Position numbers and translations under genes: made by a program. Of a stretch of 44,970 bases of DNA, positions 25,613-34,952 are shown one piece after another; position 1 is the stretch's first letter, and each line of letters starts with the position of its first letter. Below the pieces are notes generated by a model. The model saw only the letters and a list, made by a program, of their open reading frames with translations, made no database searches and was not told where the DNA came from. The DNA is from Planctomycetota bacterium. Its GTDB lineage: Bacteria; Planctomycetota; Phycisphaerae; UBA1845; UTPLA1. The DNA lies in contig JACRIM010000006.1 of the NCBI GenBank assembly GCA_016235815.1, forward strand, positions 1 to 44,970, in the 5' to 3' direction.

Positions 25613-26131
25613 TTATTCCGCTTTCACGCGGTTCATCTTGAACTCATCCCGGGATTGCTTGCCGCCGCGCGTTCTCTCCAAAACGCACACCAACTGATCC
25701 GGCGTGGCCAGGTAATAGGTCAGTCGGGTCGCCTTGTCTTTATCCCGCCCCACAAAGACGACTTCTTTGTCTTTGTTGCCCCGTTCCACGTCGAATTTCA
25801 GAGGCTCCTGCTCGCGCGGTTTCAGGCCGGGGCCGAAATGCATCATGGAGTATTCCAAGTCGCCATCGACTTCCTCGATCAGGAGGATTTCATAGACCGC
25901 TCGTTTGGCGTTATCGCCAATGCGGCACATGCCGTTCATGGCACCGTTCAACGGCTCCGACCAATGTTCTTCGGTGAAGCCCGACTTGGCCGGCGCCTGC
26001 CATCGGCCCGCCATCCAGGCCAAGTCCGACACCTTTAAGGGCGGTTTCGCTTCTTTCGCAGGTTGCCCGGCCCAGACGGCGAACGTGGCCAGCATGACGA
26101 TCCCGAATGCGAATGGCGTCTTGAAAGGCAT
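25613..26131 (-). CDS. Exported DUF6265 family protein
   Basis: This 172-residue protein has a signal peptide (MPFKTPFAFGIVMLATFAVWAG). The mature part reads LAWMAGRWQAPAKSGFTEEHWSEPLNGAMNGMCRIGDN, then YEILLIEEVDGDLEYSMMHFGPGLKPRE and LTYYLATPDQLVCVLERT, the recognised DUF6265 pattern. Function is unknown. GGAGG lies about eight bases before the start. It begins 31 bases after the NTF2-like gene, so the two are probably one operon. Confidence 0.85.
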   Translation of the reverse strand: MPFKTPFAFGIVMLATFAVWAGQPAKEAKPPLKVSDLAWMAGRWQAPAKSGFTEEHWSEPLNGAMNGMCRIGDNAKRAVYEILLIEEVDGDLEYSMMHFGPGLKPREQEPLKFDVERGNKDKEVVFVGRDKDKATRLTYYLATPDQLVCVLERTRGGKQSRDEFKMNRVKAE

Positions 26132-26162
26132 GATGCATCCTCCAGAAAAAATTCGTCGCGAC

Positions 26163-26549
26163 TCAGCCCTGTATGAACTCCGGCATTTCGGTAACGACGA
26201 ATTCCGCCGTTTTGATCAGCCCGCTTTCGATCGAGTAGAGATCGTAACCGCGCATCGGTCCTTTCATGACAACCGACGTACACGTCCATTCCGCGCGTAC
26301 CCGTCCCGCATCCATGTCGATTCGATCGAGTTTGAGGGTCATGTCGGGGGCCATCTGATTGACGGCCTCACGGAACCAAGCGCGGATCGCGGGCTTCCCT
26401 CGATGAGTCTGGGGCTGGCCGCTAAATGGCTCCGTCACCACGGAATCCTCGGCGAAGAGTGCCATCATGGCGTTTTCACCGGCGGCGCGCTCATGCATGG
26501 CCCGAAAAACACCGTCCACAACCTGTCGATCTCGCTCTGATACTGGCAT
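26163..26549 (-). CDS. NTF2-like (SnoaL/SgcJ-type) protein
   Basis: This is a 128-residue alpha+beta cone-fold protein: FRAMHERAAGENAMMALFAEDSVVTEPFSGQPQTHRGKPAIRAWFREAV, then VRAEWTCTSVVMKGPMRGYDLYSIESGLIKTAEFVVTE. The fold binds small ligands and sometimes catalyses; no catalytic set is obvious. Its start is 46 bases from the divergent LuxR-type gene, so a shared control region is likely. Confidence 0.8.
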   Translation of the reverse strand: MPVSERDRQVVDGVFRAMHERAAGENAMMALFAEDSVVTEPFSGQPQTHRGKPAIRAWFREAVNQMAPDMTLKLDRIDMDAGRVRAEWTCTSVVMKGPMRGYDLYSIESGLIKTAEFVVTEMPEFIQG

Positions 26550-26595
26550 GGCAACTCTCCTGTCTGTTAGAATACCTGATTGGAGGACACGCGCT

Positions 26596-27015
26596 GTGCC
26601 TGCACTGCCCCCTCTCGATCATAAAACGCTGGCCCGGCTCCGGGAGTTCGTGAAAACACTACATCACGAACGCAGTTCCGCCGTGCCTACCGATCGCATT
26701 GTTCAGTTGGCCGAAGAAGTCCGTTTCAACGGCGGCGTCACCATTGATTTCGAGGCAAGTCAATCTCTCGGTCAGCCGCTGGTCGTGCTTCGACTGCCGG
26801 CTGAGCAAAGCCCCGCGGCATGCCTCGATGCGCTCTCGAAGCGCGAACGAGAAATCGTATCCCTCATCGCCGAAGGGCTGAGCAACAAACAAATCGCTCA
26901 ACAACTCTTTATCGCACTCGCCACGGTCAAGGACCATGTCCATCGCATCCTTGGAAAGACCAGTCTTCCCAACCGGGCTGCCCTGGCCGCGGCACACCAA
27001 GGCCGACCCTCCTGA
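26596..27015 (+). CDS. LuxR-type helix-turn-helix regulator
   Basis: A GTG start at 26596 is chosen because GGAGG lies nine bases upstream and the earlier frame overlaps the divergent gene. The 139-residue protein ends with a GerE/LuxR DNA-binding domain: LSKREREIVSLIAEGLSNKQIAQQLFIALATVKDHVHRILGKT. The N-terminal 70 residues are not a clear receiver or autoinducer domain and have no phospho-Asp pattern I can identify. Divergent placement suggests that it controls the NTF2-like/DUF6265 genes and perhaps itself. Confidence 0.83.
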   Translation: MPALPPLDHKTLARLREFVKTLHHERSSAVPTDRIVQLAEEVRFNGGVTIDFEASQSLGQPLVVLRLPAEQSPAACLDALSKREREIVSLIAEGLSNKQIAQQLFIALATVKDHVHRILGKTSLPNRAALAAAHQGRPS

Positions 27016-27155
27016 CGAATCGCCGAATCGATCAGCGGGTATTCGCTCGATGTCCCCCATAGTATGATCCACACGTTGCCCGACGCAATCCGATCTTTGG
27101 ATGGGTTTTGCACGGGACGAGTCCCCCGAGAACTGACACCCAGTGAACTAATACC

Positions 27156-28532
27156 ATGCCGTCACCATCATCGCTCGCCATTCCGAACCCCGCATGGACG
27201 GCCCCTTTTGCGGCCCTCCTGCTGGCGATTGCCATTCTTCCGCTGATTCCGAAGACCGCACATTGGTGGCATCAGAATCGAAACAAGCTCCTCGTGGCGC
27301 TGGTGCTGGGATTCATCACCCTGCTTCATTACCACTTTCGTGGATTTGGCTTTACGCATGATCAGCACACGTCGGAGCCGGGCCTAGCGACCACGCTGGC
27401 GGTTCTTCACGCGACGATTCTGCGTGAATTCTTTCCGTTTATGTCGCTGCTCTTTTCGCTTTACGTCATTGCGGGCGGCATTCGTGTTCGTGGCGACATT
27501 CCGGCGCACCCTCTCACCAATACAACCATTCTGGGAATCGGCGGCGTCATGGCCAGTATTGTGGGCACAACGGGTGCATCCATGCTTCTTATTCGCCCGC
27601 TGCTCGCAACCAATTCCGAACGGAAGCGCGTGGTCCACACCGTTGTTTTCTTTATCTTCATCGTCAGCAACATCGGCGGTTCACTTCTTCCCATCGGCGA
27701 TCCACCGCTGCTGCTCGGTTATCTGCGCGGCGTGCCATTCCTGTGGACGCTCACGCTCTGGAAGGAGTGGGCCTTCTGCACGGGCATCCTATTGGCCCTC
27801 TATTACGTCTGGGACAAATTTGAATACAAAAAGGAGACACCGCGGCGCATCGCGCTGGATGAAACCCGCGTAGAGCCGATTCGCATCGATGGCGGGAAAA
27901 ACGTGCTATGGCTTCTCCTGGTTATTCTTGTCACGGGCACCATCAGTCCCATCAAGCCGTTTCTGAACACGAATTGGACCCCACCCTTTTATCTTCGTGA
28001 GGCGCTGCAACTCGCCTTCGTGGGCGTGTCGCTGCTGACGACGCCTAAGAACCTGCGAAAGGAAACCAACTTCAGCTATGACGCCATCGTGGAGGTGGCC
28101 TGTCTCTTTGCGGGCATCTTTCTCTGTATGCAGGTGCCGATGGAGATTTTGAATGCGAAGGGCGCGAGCCTCGGCGTCGATACGCCCGCGAAGTTCTTCT
28201 GGGCCACGGGAATGCTCAGCAGCTTCCTCGATAACGCGCCGACGTATCTCGTCTTCTTTGAAACTGCCAATGCCATGACTCATTCCGCCGGTCCCGGCAT
28301 CCTCCAACTCGTCAGCGGCCATTACATCCGCGAGGACCTGCTTGTCGCCATCTCCATCGGCGCGGTTTTCATGGGGGCGAACACGTACATCGGCAACGGC
28401 CCGAACTTCATGGTCAAATCCATCGCCGAAAGCGCGGGGGTGAAGATGCCCTCCTTCTTCGGTTACATGGCCTACAGCGTCTGCATCCTCATCCCGCTGT
28501 TTGGGCTGGTGACGTTCGTATTCCTCCGTTAA
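27156..28532 (+). CDS. CitMHS-like sodium:proton antiporter family protein
   Basis: This 458-residue polytopic protein has about 11-12 hydrophobic segments. Landmarks are FRGFGFTHDQHTSEPG, FPFMSLLFSLYVIAGGIRVRGD, GTTGASMLLIRPLLATN and SNIGGSLLPIGDPPLLLGYLRG in the first half, and SSFLDNAPTYLVFFETAN and GANTYIGNGPNFMVKSIAE in the second. These paired motifs are typical of the ion-transporter superfamily branch annotated as sodium:proton antiporter or citrate transporter. The ion and substrate cannot be fixed from sequence. It stands alone on the plus strand. Confidence 0.85.
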   Translation: MPSPSSLAIPNPAWTAPFAALLLAIAILPLIPKTAHWWHQNRNKLLVALVLGFITLLHYHFRGFGFTHDQHTSEPGLATTLAVLHATILREFFPFMSLLFSLYVIAGGIRVRGDIPAHPLTNTTILGIGGVMASIVGTTGASMLLIRPLLATNSERKRVVHTVVFFIFIVSNIGGSLLPIGDPPLLLGYLRGVPFLWTLTLWKEWAFCTGILLALYYVWDKFEYKKETPRRIALDETRVEPIRIDGGKNVLWLLLVILVTGTISPIKPFLNTNWTPPFYLREALQLAFVGVSLLTTPKNLRKETNFSYDAIVEVACLFAGIFLCMQVPMEILNAKGASLGVDTPAKFFWATGMLSSFLDNAPTYLVFFETANAMTHSAGPGILQLVSGHYIREDLLVAISIGAVFMGANTYIGNGPNFMVKSIAESAGVKMPSFFGYMAYSVCILIPLFGLVTFVFLR

Positions 28533-28592
28533 GCCTTGGGCCGCGTCCGGCGCGCATCGTCAGGCCTCCGTTTGCCGATAACTACGGTACGG

Positions 28593-30080
28593 ATGAATAC
28601 ACGATCCACATCACCGTTACGCGCTGGGAACGCTGTGCTGCTTCTGGCCGTTATTCTCGTGTCGGCGGCGAGCTTCTCGGTGTGGGGCTACACCGTGGAC
28701 GATGCGTGGATTACCTTCCGGTATGCGCGCAATGCGGCCGACGGGCTTGGCGTGGTCTACAACCCCGGGCAGCGCGTCGAGGGGTTCACCAGCCCGTCGT
28801 GGTTTGTGCTTTCGCTGGTTGCGGAGTTGCTCCGCATTCCGCCCGACCATGTCTCAAAGCTTGCCAGCCTGGCCATCGTTGTTTCGCTCATGATCTTGAT
28901 GTGGAGGCGCGTCGCGCGTCGCAGTGCGTTGGCCGCCGCACCGTTGCTGATCCTCGCATTGCATTCGCCGCTGTTGGTGGGCATCGTCTGCGGGCTTGAG
29001 GCGGCGGGCGCGGCTTCACTGGTTGGTTGTCTGCTTATTCTTGCGGCCGAGGAGGCGATTGCGTGGCGATCGCTGGCCGGCGTCGGCTGCGCTGCGATCT
29101 GCACGCGGCCGGAGAGCGTTTTGTTGCTCGCAGCGCTGGGTCTCTATTTGATTGTGGCTCGTCGCGTTGAACGCAGACGCGTCGTGATGGTCGGTGCGAT
29201 TTGGATCATCACGCTTGTCGCACTAACGGCGGCTCGCCGACTTTACTTCGGCCAGTGGGTGCCGAATACGGCGGTCGCGAAGATTCGCGCTGAAAGCAGC
29301 GCTGCGTTTGCCGCGTGGTATTACGTCAAGTCTTGGGCAGTGCACTATTGGTGGCTTGTTGCACTTGCGGCGCCGGCGTTGTTTCACAATCGATCGCGCC
29401 GAACTGCGATCATCGGGGGCGTCCTTATTGCGGCGCAGCTTGTGTTTGTGGTGATCGCGGGCGGGGATTGGATGCCGCAGTGGCGATTCATGCTGCCGGT
29501 CGGGGTGGCGCTGATCGTCGTCGCATGTGCCGGTGCCGGTGCGTGGTGCGAATCGTCGCGCGGCGCGCAGCGAGCGGTCATCGTCGCATCGCTGCTCGGG
29601 CTGGCCGGCCAAGTGTGGATGTTGCGCACTGACCGGTGGCGAATCGACTATGCACGGCGCGATCTTGCGGCGCTCACCGATGGGCCGATTCACTATGTGG
29701 CCGAGCGCGTCGGGTCTGGCGACTGCATCGGCGCGCGTGATATCGGGGTGCTGGGCTATTCGGCGCGCTGCGACATTCTCGATCTTGTCGGGCTGACGGA
29801 TGCGCGGATCGCGAAGGCCTCGGGCTTTCGACAGCGCGATCGGATCGACCGGGATTATGTCTTTGGCCGAGAGCCGTTGTTCCTGATGTTTCAATCGGAG
29901 AAGCCTGACGACGGTCCGCCGTCGCTGGATCGGCTGTCGCGCGAGCTTGTTAAGGATTCGCGTTTTGGCGACTATCGGCTTGCACGGCGGTTTGAAATGC
30001 CAGGTCGGCACTTTTGCGAGATTTATGAGCGACGGGGTAGTGTTGCGGTTGCAGGCGAGCCATCCGCGCCGCGCCGGTAA
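28593..30080 (+). CDS. GT-C type membrane glycosyltransferase
   Basis: The ATG at 28593 gives 495 residues. The protein has about nine to ten membrane spans. After the first span it shows YTVDDAWITFRYARNAADGLGVVYNPGQRVEGFTSPSW, the Asp-Asp and NPGxRVEG loop of GT-C enzymes that use polyprenyl-phosphate sugars (mycobacterial AftB-like arabinosyltransferases share it). The C-terminal 130 residues form a soluble domain (IGARDIGVLGYSARCDILDLVGLTD). The sugar and acceptor are unknown. A more upstream frame start at 28536 lacks support. Confidence 0.75.
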   Translation: MNTRSTSPLRAGNAVLLLAVILVSAASFSVWGYTVDDAWITFRYARNAADGLGVVYNPGQRVEGFTSPSWFVLSLVAELLRIPPDHVSKLASLAIVVSLMILMWRRVARRSALAAAPLLILALHSPLLVGIVCGLEAAGAASLVGCLLILAAEEAIAWRSLAGVGCAAICTRPESVLLLAALGLYLIVARRVERRRVVMVGAIWIITLVALTAARRLYFGQWVPNTAVAKIRAESSAAFAAWYYVKSWAVHYWWLVALAAPALFHNRSRRTAIIGGVLIAAQLVFVVIAGGDWMPQWRFMLPVGVALIVVACAGAGAWCESSRGAQRAVIVASLLGLAGQVWMLRTDRWRIDYARRDLAALTDGPIHYVAERVGSGDCIGARDIGVLGYSARCDILDLVGLTDARIAKASGFRQRDRIDRDYVFGREPLFLMFQSEKPDDGPPSLDRLSRELVKDSRFGDYRLARRFEMPGRHFCEIYERRGSVAVAGEPSAPRR

Positions 30081-30122
30081 CGCCATTTTGCGTGCATGGT
30101 TCGTTGCGAAATCATCATGGCA

Positions 30123-30246
30123 GGCAACGCTCTGTCGCCCTGTCGGGGCTTTGTTTATCGCGCCACGATATTCCACGGGCTTGCGCCCGTTGCTACGGTC
30201 CGACGCCCCTATCGGGGCTGGAGTCGCTTACGGTGTTAGACAATGA
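30123..30246. repeat. Dispersed ~125-bp repeat (second copy)
   Basis: This copy matches the order of hairpins in 19335-19462 (CGCCCTGTCGGGGC, CCACGGGCTTGCGCCCGT, CGACGCCCCTATCGGGGCTG, TAGACAATGA). It lies in the gap between the convergent GT-C and beta-helix genes. Confidence 0.8.
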
Positions 30247-30339
30247 GTTGCACCCAAACGCACAATGATGGTGAGGAGGCGCAGGGCTGCGCTATGGATC
30301 TTGCGGATGACTAACTGGTTTTCGGGTGAACAGAATGAG

Positions 30340-32679
30340 TTACGACGCGGGCTGTGATGTGGTGGGCGGGACTGGCTCGATCAGGAATTGCAACTGGGCG
30401 TTTCCGTCGATTTCGAAGTATTCGATGCGAATGTCGTGCGGGCCTTCGCTTGCGTTCACGTCGGCCTTGTCCTCGGTTGGGATGTGCCAGGTCCAGTTGT
30501 CGATTACTTTTTTCTTGTCGAAGTACACGCGCACGCCGTCGTCGCTGATCGTGCGCAGCCGCCATTGGCCGGCGGGCATTGTCAGCGTCGCGGTCGTAAC
30601 CAGCGCGAAGTGATCTTTCACATCCGGCGTTGGTCCGCCGCCGCCCCAGTGGAAGTCGATGCGGTCGCGGTTTTCCTTCAAGATCGGCGGCTTGAAGTTC
30701 CGCCCGCGGCGCCAGAACTCCTCGCCTTTGCGCGGGTCGGTGCTGCCATCCCATGTGTGATAGACGACGGCCCAGTCGGCCTGCCAAAGGGTGCCGCTGG
30801 CGCGGATCGGTTTTCCGTCGAGCGAGACCGTCACGTCGTAGGGGATCATGGATGAATTCGGATCGGCGCCGCGCAGGGTGATTTCGGCGGGGGCGACGCC
30901 GGACATGGGCGAGGCGCTGATCCCGGCGGAGAGCGATTCGACTTTGAAGGGCTGGCCGGTGCCGAGGATGCGGAGCTTGGACGTGCCCCAGCAGGTGGCG
31001 CTTTGCGGCGTGAGTTTGGGTGATGAGAAATCGTAGGGGCCCCATTCGTCGATGAGGATGTGTTGTTTGCCTTCGGGGATGCTGGGTGTGGCTAACAGAG
31101 GTCGAGAACTGACGCGCTGGGGAGGACCTGATTGCACGGTGGGAATGCCAGTGGTTTGGGCCAAGGCCCACACCAATCCATGGGGATGCGGCTTATTGAG
31201 GATTTCTTCGTACTTCGCAACGATGATCTCGCGGGCACGAGCATTTTGCGACAGCTCCACGGCTCCGTCGAACTGAATCGTACCGCTGTCCTTATTGCGT
31301 TCACCGATGATGGGAGTCGGAGTCTTATTGACGATCCGGCCGATGTCCATTTTGTTAAGGTCAAAGCGACTGAGAGATGTTCGACCGGCGGCCGCAAGTA
31401 TCGTCTCGTCATTTGAGAAGTCGTTTCCATGTACGGCAAGTTGTGTGGAGTCAACAGCGCGAACCGCAGTCTTGCACCAGAAGAAATGATTATTCCCGAT
31501 GTCTTCTCGTGTCGAGTCGGCCCTTTTGGCTTTTGCATAGGCGGACGAGACGAGGTCCCGGTCTTCGTCCCACCACAGCGCTGTGCCTACATCGCACCGA
31601 TGAAGTTCATTAAAGAGAATCTGATTGTCCCGGCCGTGTTCGATTGAAACACCGTTCTTGCACTGCTTGATCTCGTTGTGTGCGATCAGCGTTCGGGTTG
31701 AATACCCTGCCCAGATACCGTGATCGCAGCTGATCAGCTTGTTTCCAACGAACACGTTTTGATCGCTAAACGTCGCCTCAATCCCGTTGGCTACAGCGAA
31801 TGAGAAGTCGTTCTCATACACCAGATTCCGATTGCAGCCGCCTTCGCCGGTTTTATTGACCGTCTCATTTCCAGCATAGAGAAAGAAGCCATCGCCCCCG
31901 TGGGTGGCGTGGTTGTAGGCGAAGATGTTGTCGCTGCATTGTTCGTAGACGAGGATGCCGGTGGAGTCCTGGCCTCGGGCGTAGACGCCGTGGGAGTAGC
32001 CGCGGACGCAGTAGTCGAAGCGGTTGCCGATGATCTTGCACTTGCTGGACCGCCACATGGCCAGGCCCCAGCCGGACATGAAGGACATGTCGCAATCGGT
32101 CACGACGGCCTCATCGCAGCGGACGAGGCAGATGCCGTTTTGGCCGTTGCGGGCGCGGCAGTTCTTGATGCTGGCGTTGTCGCAGTTTTTCAGGAAGATG
32201 CCGGCGCCGTAGCGGAGCCACTCGTCGTTGTCGTTCTCATGGCCATAGAGCCAGTCGGATTCATCCTCTTTTTCCGGCGTGCTCTTTAGGCGCTGGCGGT
32301 AGTTGTTGGAGACGTCGCAGTTTTCGATGGTGAGGTTGGGGGAGTTTTCGGCGTAGATGGCGATCTTGAAGCCACGAATCGTCGTATTTTTTATCGTGAC
32401 ATTTTTTACGTTGCGGATGACGATTCCGCGCCCAGTAAATTGATCAGGCGAGCGTTGCAAAATTGCCGTGGAGAAAAGATCTCCACCGCGATGGTCAAGC
32501 GTAATGGCGTCTTTTGTGATTACCCAAGCGCCGTCATCGGAGGGCTTATCGACCGCCACATAAGCGGGATGGTCGAATTGCGTGTCATTTGTGACCGGAG
32601 TGGGATCACTCAATCGTCCCAAACATCCCATTCCAAGAACGGAGAGGCACAAACAGGTAACACACTTGCTTACTTTCAC
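30340..32679 (-). CDS. Right-handed beta-helix lipoprotein with C-terminal PA14-like domain
   Basis: I start this gene at the GTG at 32679, which gives 779 residues beginning VKVSKCVTCLCLSVLGMGC, a plausible if imperfect lipoprotein signal. The open frame further upstream is coded by dispersed palindromes. Residues about 60-440 hold NosD/pectate-lyase-like parallel beta-helix repeats (GIVIRNVKNVTIKNTTIRGF, ENSPNLTIENCDVSNNY and many similar strands). The last 140 residues read like a PA14 carbohydrate-binding domain (MPAGQWRLRTISDDGVRVYFDKKKVIDNW). It may bind or cleave a polysaccharide at the surface. Catalytic residues cannot be assigned. Confidence 0.8.
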   Translation of the reverse strand: MKVSKCVTCLCLSVLGMGCLGRLSDPTPVTNDTQFDHPAYVAVDKPSDDGAWVITKDAITLDHRGGDLFSTAILQRSPDQFTGRGIVIRNVKNVTIKNTTIRGFKIAIYAENSPNLTIENCDVSNNYRQRLKSTPEKEDESDWLYGHENDNDEWLRYGAGIFLKNCDNASIKNCRARNGQNGICLVRCDEAVVTDCDMSFMSGWGLAMWRSSKCKIIGNRFDYCVRGYSHGVYARGQDSTGILVYEQCSDNIFAYNHATHGGDGFFLYAGNETVNKTGEGGCNRNLVYENDFSFAVANGIEATFSDQNVFVGNKLISCDHGIWAGYSTRTLIAHNEIKQCKNGVSIEHGRDNQILFNELHRCDVGTALWWDEDRDLVSSAYAKAKRADSTREDIGNNHFFWCKTAVRAVDSTQLAVHGNDFSNDETILAAAGRTSLSRFDLNKMDIGRIVNKTPTPIIGERNKDSGTIQFDGAVELSQNARAREIIVAKYEEILNKPHPHGLVWALAQTTGIPTVQSGPPQRVSSRPLLATPSIPEGKQHILIDEWGPYDFSSPKLTPQSATCWGTSKLRILGTGQPFKVESLSAGISASPMSGVAPAEITLRGADPNSSMIPYDVTVSLDGKPIRASGTLWQADWAVVYHTWDGSTDPRKGEEFWRRGRNFKPPILKENRDRIDFHWGGGGPTPDVKDHFALVTTATLTMPAGQWRLRTISDDGVRVYFDKKKVIDNWTWHIPTEDKADVNASEGPHDIRIEYFEIDGNAQLQFLIEPVPPTTSQPAS

Positions 32680-32735
32680 CCAAGGCCACCACCGCGGATT
32701 TCCATTTCTGAAAGCGCGCGGATTTTGTTTCAGTC

Positions 32736-32912
32736 GCGGGAAGGGATTCCCGCTTGATGTGCGTGCGAGAAAGGATTCTCGCACGAGCGGGTCGCCACAC
32801 CGCGCGCGCGAATCGCATGAGAATGGATTCCCGACGAGTAGACGTGCGAGAAGGGATTCTCGCACAAGCGGAGCGACCGTTGCTCCGACATGGTCCGCAC
32901 AGCGGACCCTAC
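32736..32912. repeat. Cluster of four dispersed palindromes
   Basis: Hairpins lie at 32736-32753 (GCGGGAA/TTCCCGC), 32763-32784 and 32844-32865 (both GTGCGAGAA/TTCTCGCAC), and 32892-32912 (GGTCCGC/GCGGACC, the family seen at 13613-13694). They fill the space between the AhpD-like gene and the beta-helix gene and explain the false N-terminal extension of the latter. Confidence 0.8.
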
Positions 32913-32933
32913 GCTTTGGCAATTGGTCATTCG

Positions 32934-33287
32934 TCATTGGTCATTCTTTTCAGCGATCAACTCATCCAATAGCGCCATCGCCCGGCGCAGGTGCGGGATC
33001 ACGATGCTGCCGCCGACGATCAGGCCGACGTTGAAGGTCTCGATGATCTGCTGGTCGGTCGCGCCGAGTTCTTTGCAGCGGATGGTGTGATAGGCGATGC
33101 AATCGTCGCAGCGCAGGACCATGGACGCCGAGAGGCCGGCGAATTCCTTGGTGAGGGTGGGGAGTGCGCCGTCCTCGTAGGCCTTGCCGTCGAGCGTGAA
33201 GAAACGATTGATGTTGAGATTCTGCGCATCGAGGATGCGCTGGTTCATCTTCTCGCGGAATTCGCGGAACTCTTTCAGGCGTGACAT
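32934..33287 (-). CDS. Carboxymuconolactone decarboxylase / AhpD-like protein
   Basis: The ATG at 33287 (GAGG upstream) gives 117 residues, nearly all one CMD domain: FAGLSASMVLRCDDCIAYHTIRCKELGATDQQIIETFNVGLIVGGSIVIPHLRRAMALLDEL. The CxxC pair (CDDC) and downstream His match AhpD-type members that act as thiol-disulfide partners for peroxide reduction. The partner peroxidase is not in view, so the exact role is open. Confidence 0.88.
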   Translation of the reverse strand: MSRLKEFREFREKMNQRILDAQNLNINRFFTLDGKAYEDGALPTLTKEFAGLSASMVLRCDDCIAYHTIRCKELGATDQQIIETFNVGLIVGGSIVIPHLRRAMALLDELIAEKNDQ

Positions 33288-33353
33288 ACGGGTACCTCGC
33301 GTTGCCGATCCCATTTGACCGGCAACGCACAGTTTACCCGAAGTGAATGTTGC

Positions 33354-34931
33354 TTAGCTCCGCGACGGGCTGGCGAGTGCCGGCTGCATGACCGGGGATT
33401 CGCCCGATGAGAGCGACTCGACCAGCTTGGGCACCTTGACCGCGCCCGGCTTCTTGGAGATGGCCGCACCCTGGTGCAGGCCGGCGCCGCGGGTCATCCA
33501 GCTCGTGTTCTTCATGGTGAGGACCGACCACGGGATGATCCATGACAGGCAGATGGTCCAGAAGAACTCATAGACAAAGAGCCAGATCCACTCGCTGTCT
33601 TTCTCGTTGAAATAGTAGATGATCGCGGAGGTGGCCGCGTAGATCATGACGATGCCGAGCTGGTGCATGGCATAGCCCGAGTTCGTCAGCAGCATGAGCC
33701 AACTGTTGAAGATCATGAACGGCGGCAGGAAGAGCGAAATAATGGTTAGCGTCATGTTGAACTGGAAGGTTCGCAGATACTGATTGCGGAAGTTCTTGAA
33801 CATCCAGGGGAGCATGACGATGGTCTCGCGGACGTTGCTGCGGCCCCAGCGGAGGAGCATCTTGCAGAGGCCCTCATAGGTTGCGGGCATCTCGCTATAG
33901 ACGGTCGCGTTCCCCTGATACGACGTCATCCAGCCTTCGCGAAGGATGAGGTTGGTGAGGGCACGATCCTCGCCGATGGTGCAGGGCTGGCCGAGGAACT
34001 TCTGCGTGACCCACTCGTCCATCACGTTGCGAACCACGTCAGCCCGCAAGAATGAGAGTGCGCCCGGCGTGCAAAATACGCCGAGGAACTCGCTCTGATA
34101 GGCGCGGACAAATTTGAAGGACAGGTTGAAGCTGCACTTGAGGAAGCGGGTGATGACGCTCTGGCGGGTGTTGAGCACTTCGACGCAGCCGGCGACGTTG
34201 GCAATCTTCCGATTACGCACGATGGGCGTCACGCCGTTACGCAGGGCGTCGGGGTGCAGGATGCTGTCGGAATCGGTGGTGACGAAGACCTCGCCGCGGC
34301 CCTTCTTGAAGCCGAGGTACAAGCCTTCGCGTTTGCCCATGTTCTTCGGCTGCTTGTAGGTTGAGACACGGATGCGCGGGTCGACTTCTTCGGCGGCCGC
34401 GAGGATGTGCTGCCAGGTGTCATCGGTGCTGCCGTCGTCGATGGCGATGATCTCCATCTTCTCCGGCGGATAGTTGTTGGCGGCCGTCGAGAGGATCGAC
34501 TGGCGAACGAGCGGGCCTTCGTTGTAGGCCGGAATGATGACGGAGATGTATGGCAGCTCGGCGTCGGTGATGCCTTCCATGGGCTTGTAGCGCCGCCAGA
34601 GGATGATGCGCCAGACCATGGCGCAGTAGCAGATGCTTCCGTAAACGAGCGCCGTCCACCAGAACACCGATGCCAGTGTGCTGTCCGGCAGGAGGCGATA
34701 ATCGAGATGGAACTTGCCGCTGGCAATGGCGACCGTGAAGCACACGATGGCCCCAAGGAGCACACCGATCTTGATCCGGTGCTCGGCCGTGGGCGAAAGG
34801 TCGGAGACTTTGCGGGCCTCCTCGATCGGCTTTCGATAATCGAAGCACGCGGCGGCTGGCGGCGTTGCAAGTTTAAGATGATCACTAATTGGACGGACTT
34901 CCGTCTCATCACACGTCGGTGCGACTGCCAT
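33354..34931 (-). CDS. Membrane glycosyltransferase family 2 (hyaluronan/cellulose synthase-like)
   Basis: This 525-residue processive-type GT2 has two N-terminal membrane spans (about 50-105). The catalytic domain includes ISVIIPAYNEGP, IIAIDDGSTDDTW, VFVTTDSDSILHPDAL and IGEDRALTNLIL. The acceptor motif region reads KMLLRWGRSNVRET, so the usual Gln of QxxRW is Met here, as I recall for some hyaluronan-synthase-like relatives. Four C-terminal spans follow. It probably makes and exports a polysaccharide. No PilZ domain is obvious. The 5' leader is strongly structured. There is no operon partner on this strand. Confidence 0.85.
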   Translation of the reverse strand: MAVAPTCDETEVRPISDHLKLATPPAAACFDYRKPIEEARKVSDLSPTAEHRIKIGVLLGAIVCFTVAIASGKFHLDYRLLPDSTLASVFWWTALVYGSICYCAMVWRIILWRRYKPMEGITDAELPYISVIIPAYNEGPLVRQSILSTAANNYPPEKMEIIAIDDGSTDDTWQHILAAAEEVDPRIRVSTYKQPKNMGKREGLYLGFKKGRGEVFVTTDSDSILHPDALRNGVTPIVRNRKIANVAGCVEVLNTRQSVITRFLKCSFNLSFKFVRAYQSEFLGVFCTPGALSFLRADVVRNVMDEWVTQKFLGQPCTIGEDRALTNLILREGWMTSYQGNATVYSEMPATYEGLCKMLLRWGRSNVRETIVMLPWMFKNFRNQYLRTFQFNMTLTIISLFLPPFMIFNSWLMLLTNSGYAMHQLGIVMIYAATSAIIYYFNEKDSEWIWLFVYEFFWTICLSWIIPWSVLTMKNTSWMTRGAGLHQGAAISKKPGAVKVPKLVESLSSGESPVMQPALASPSRS

Positions 34932-34952
34932 GGTTTTTTCCGTTTGAACTTA

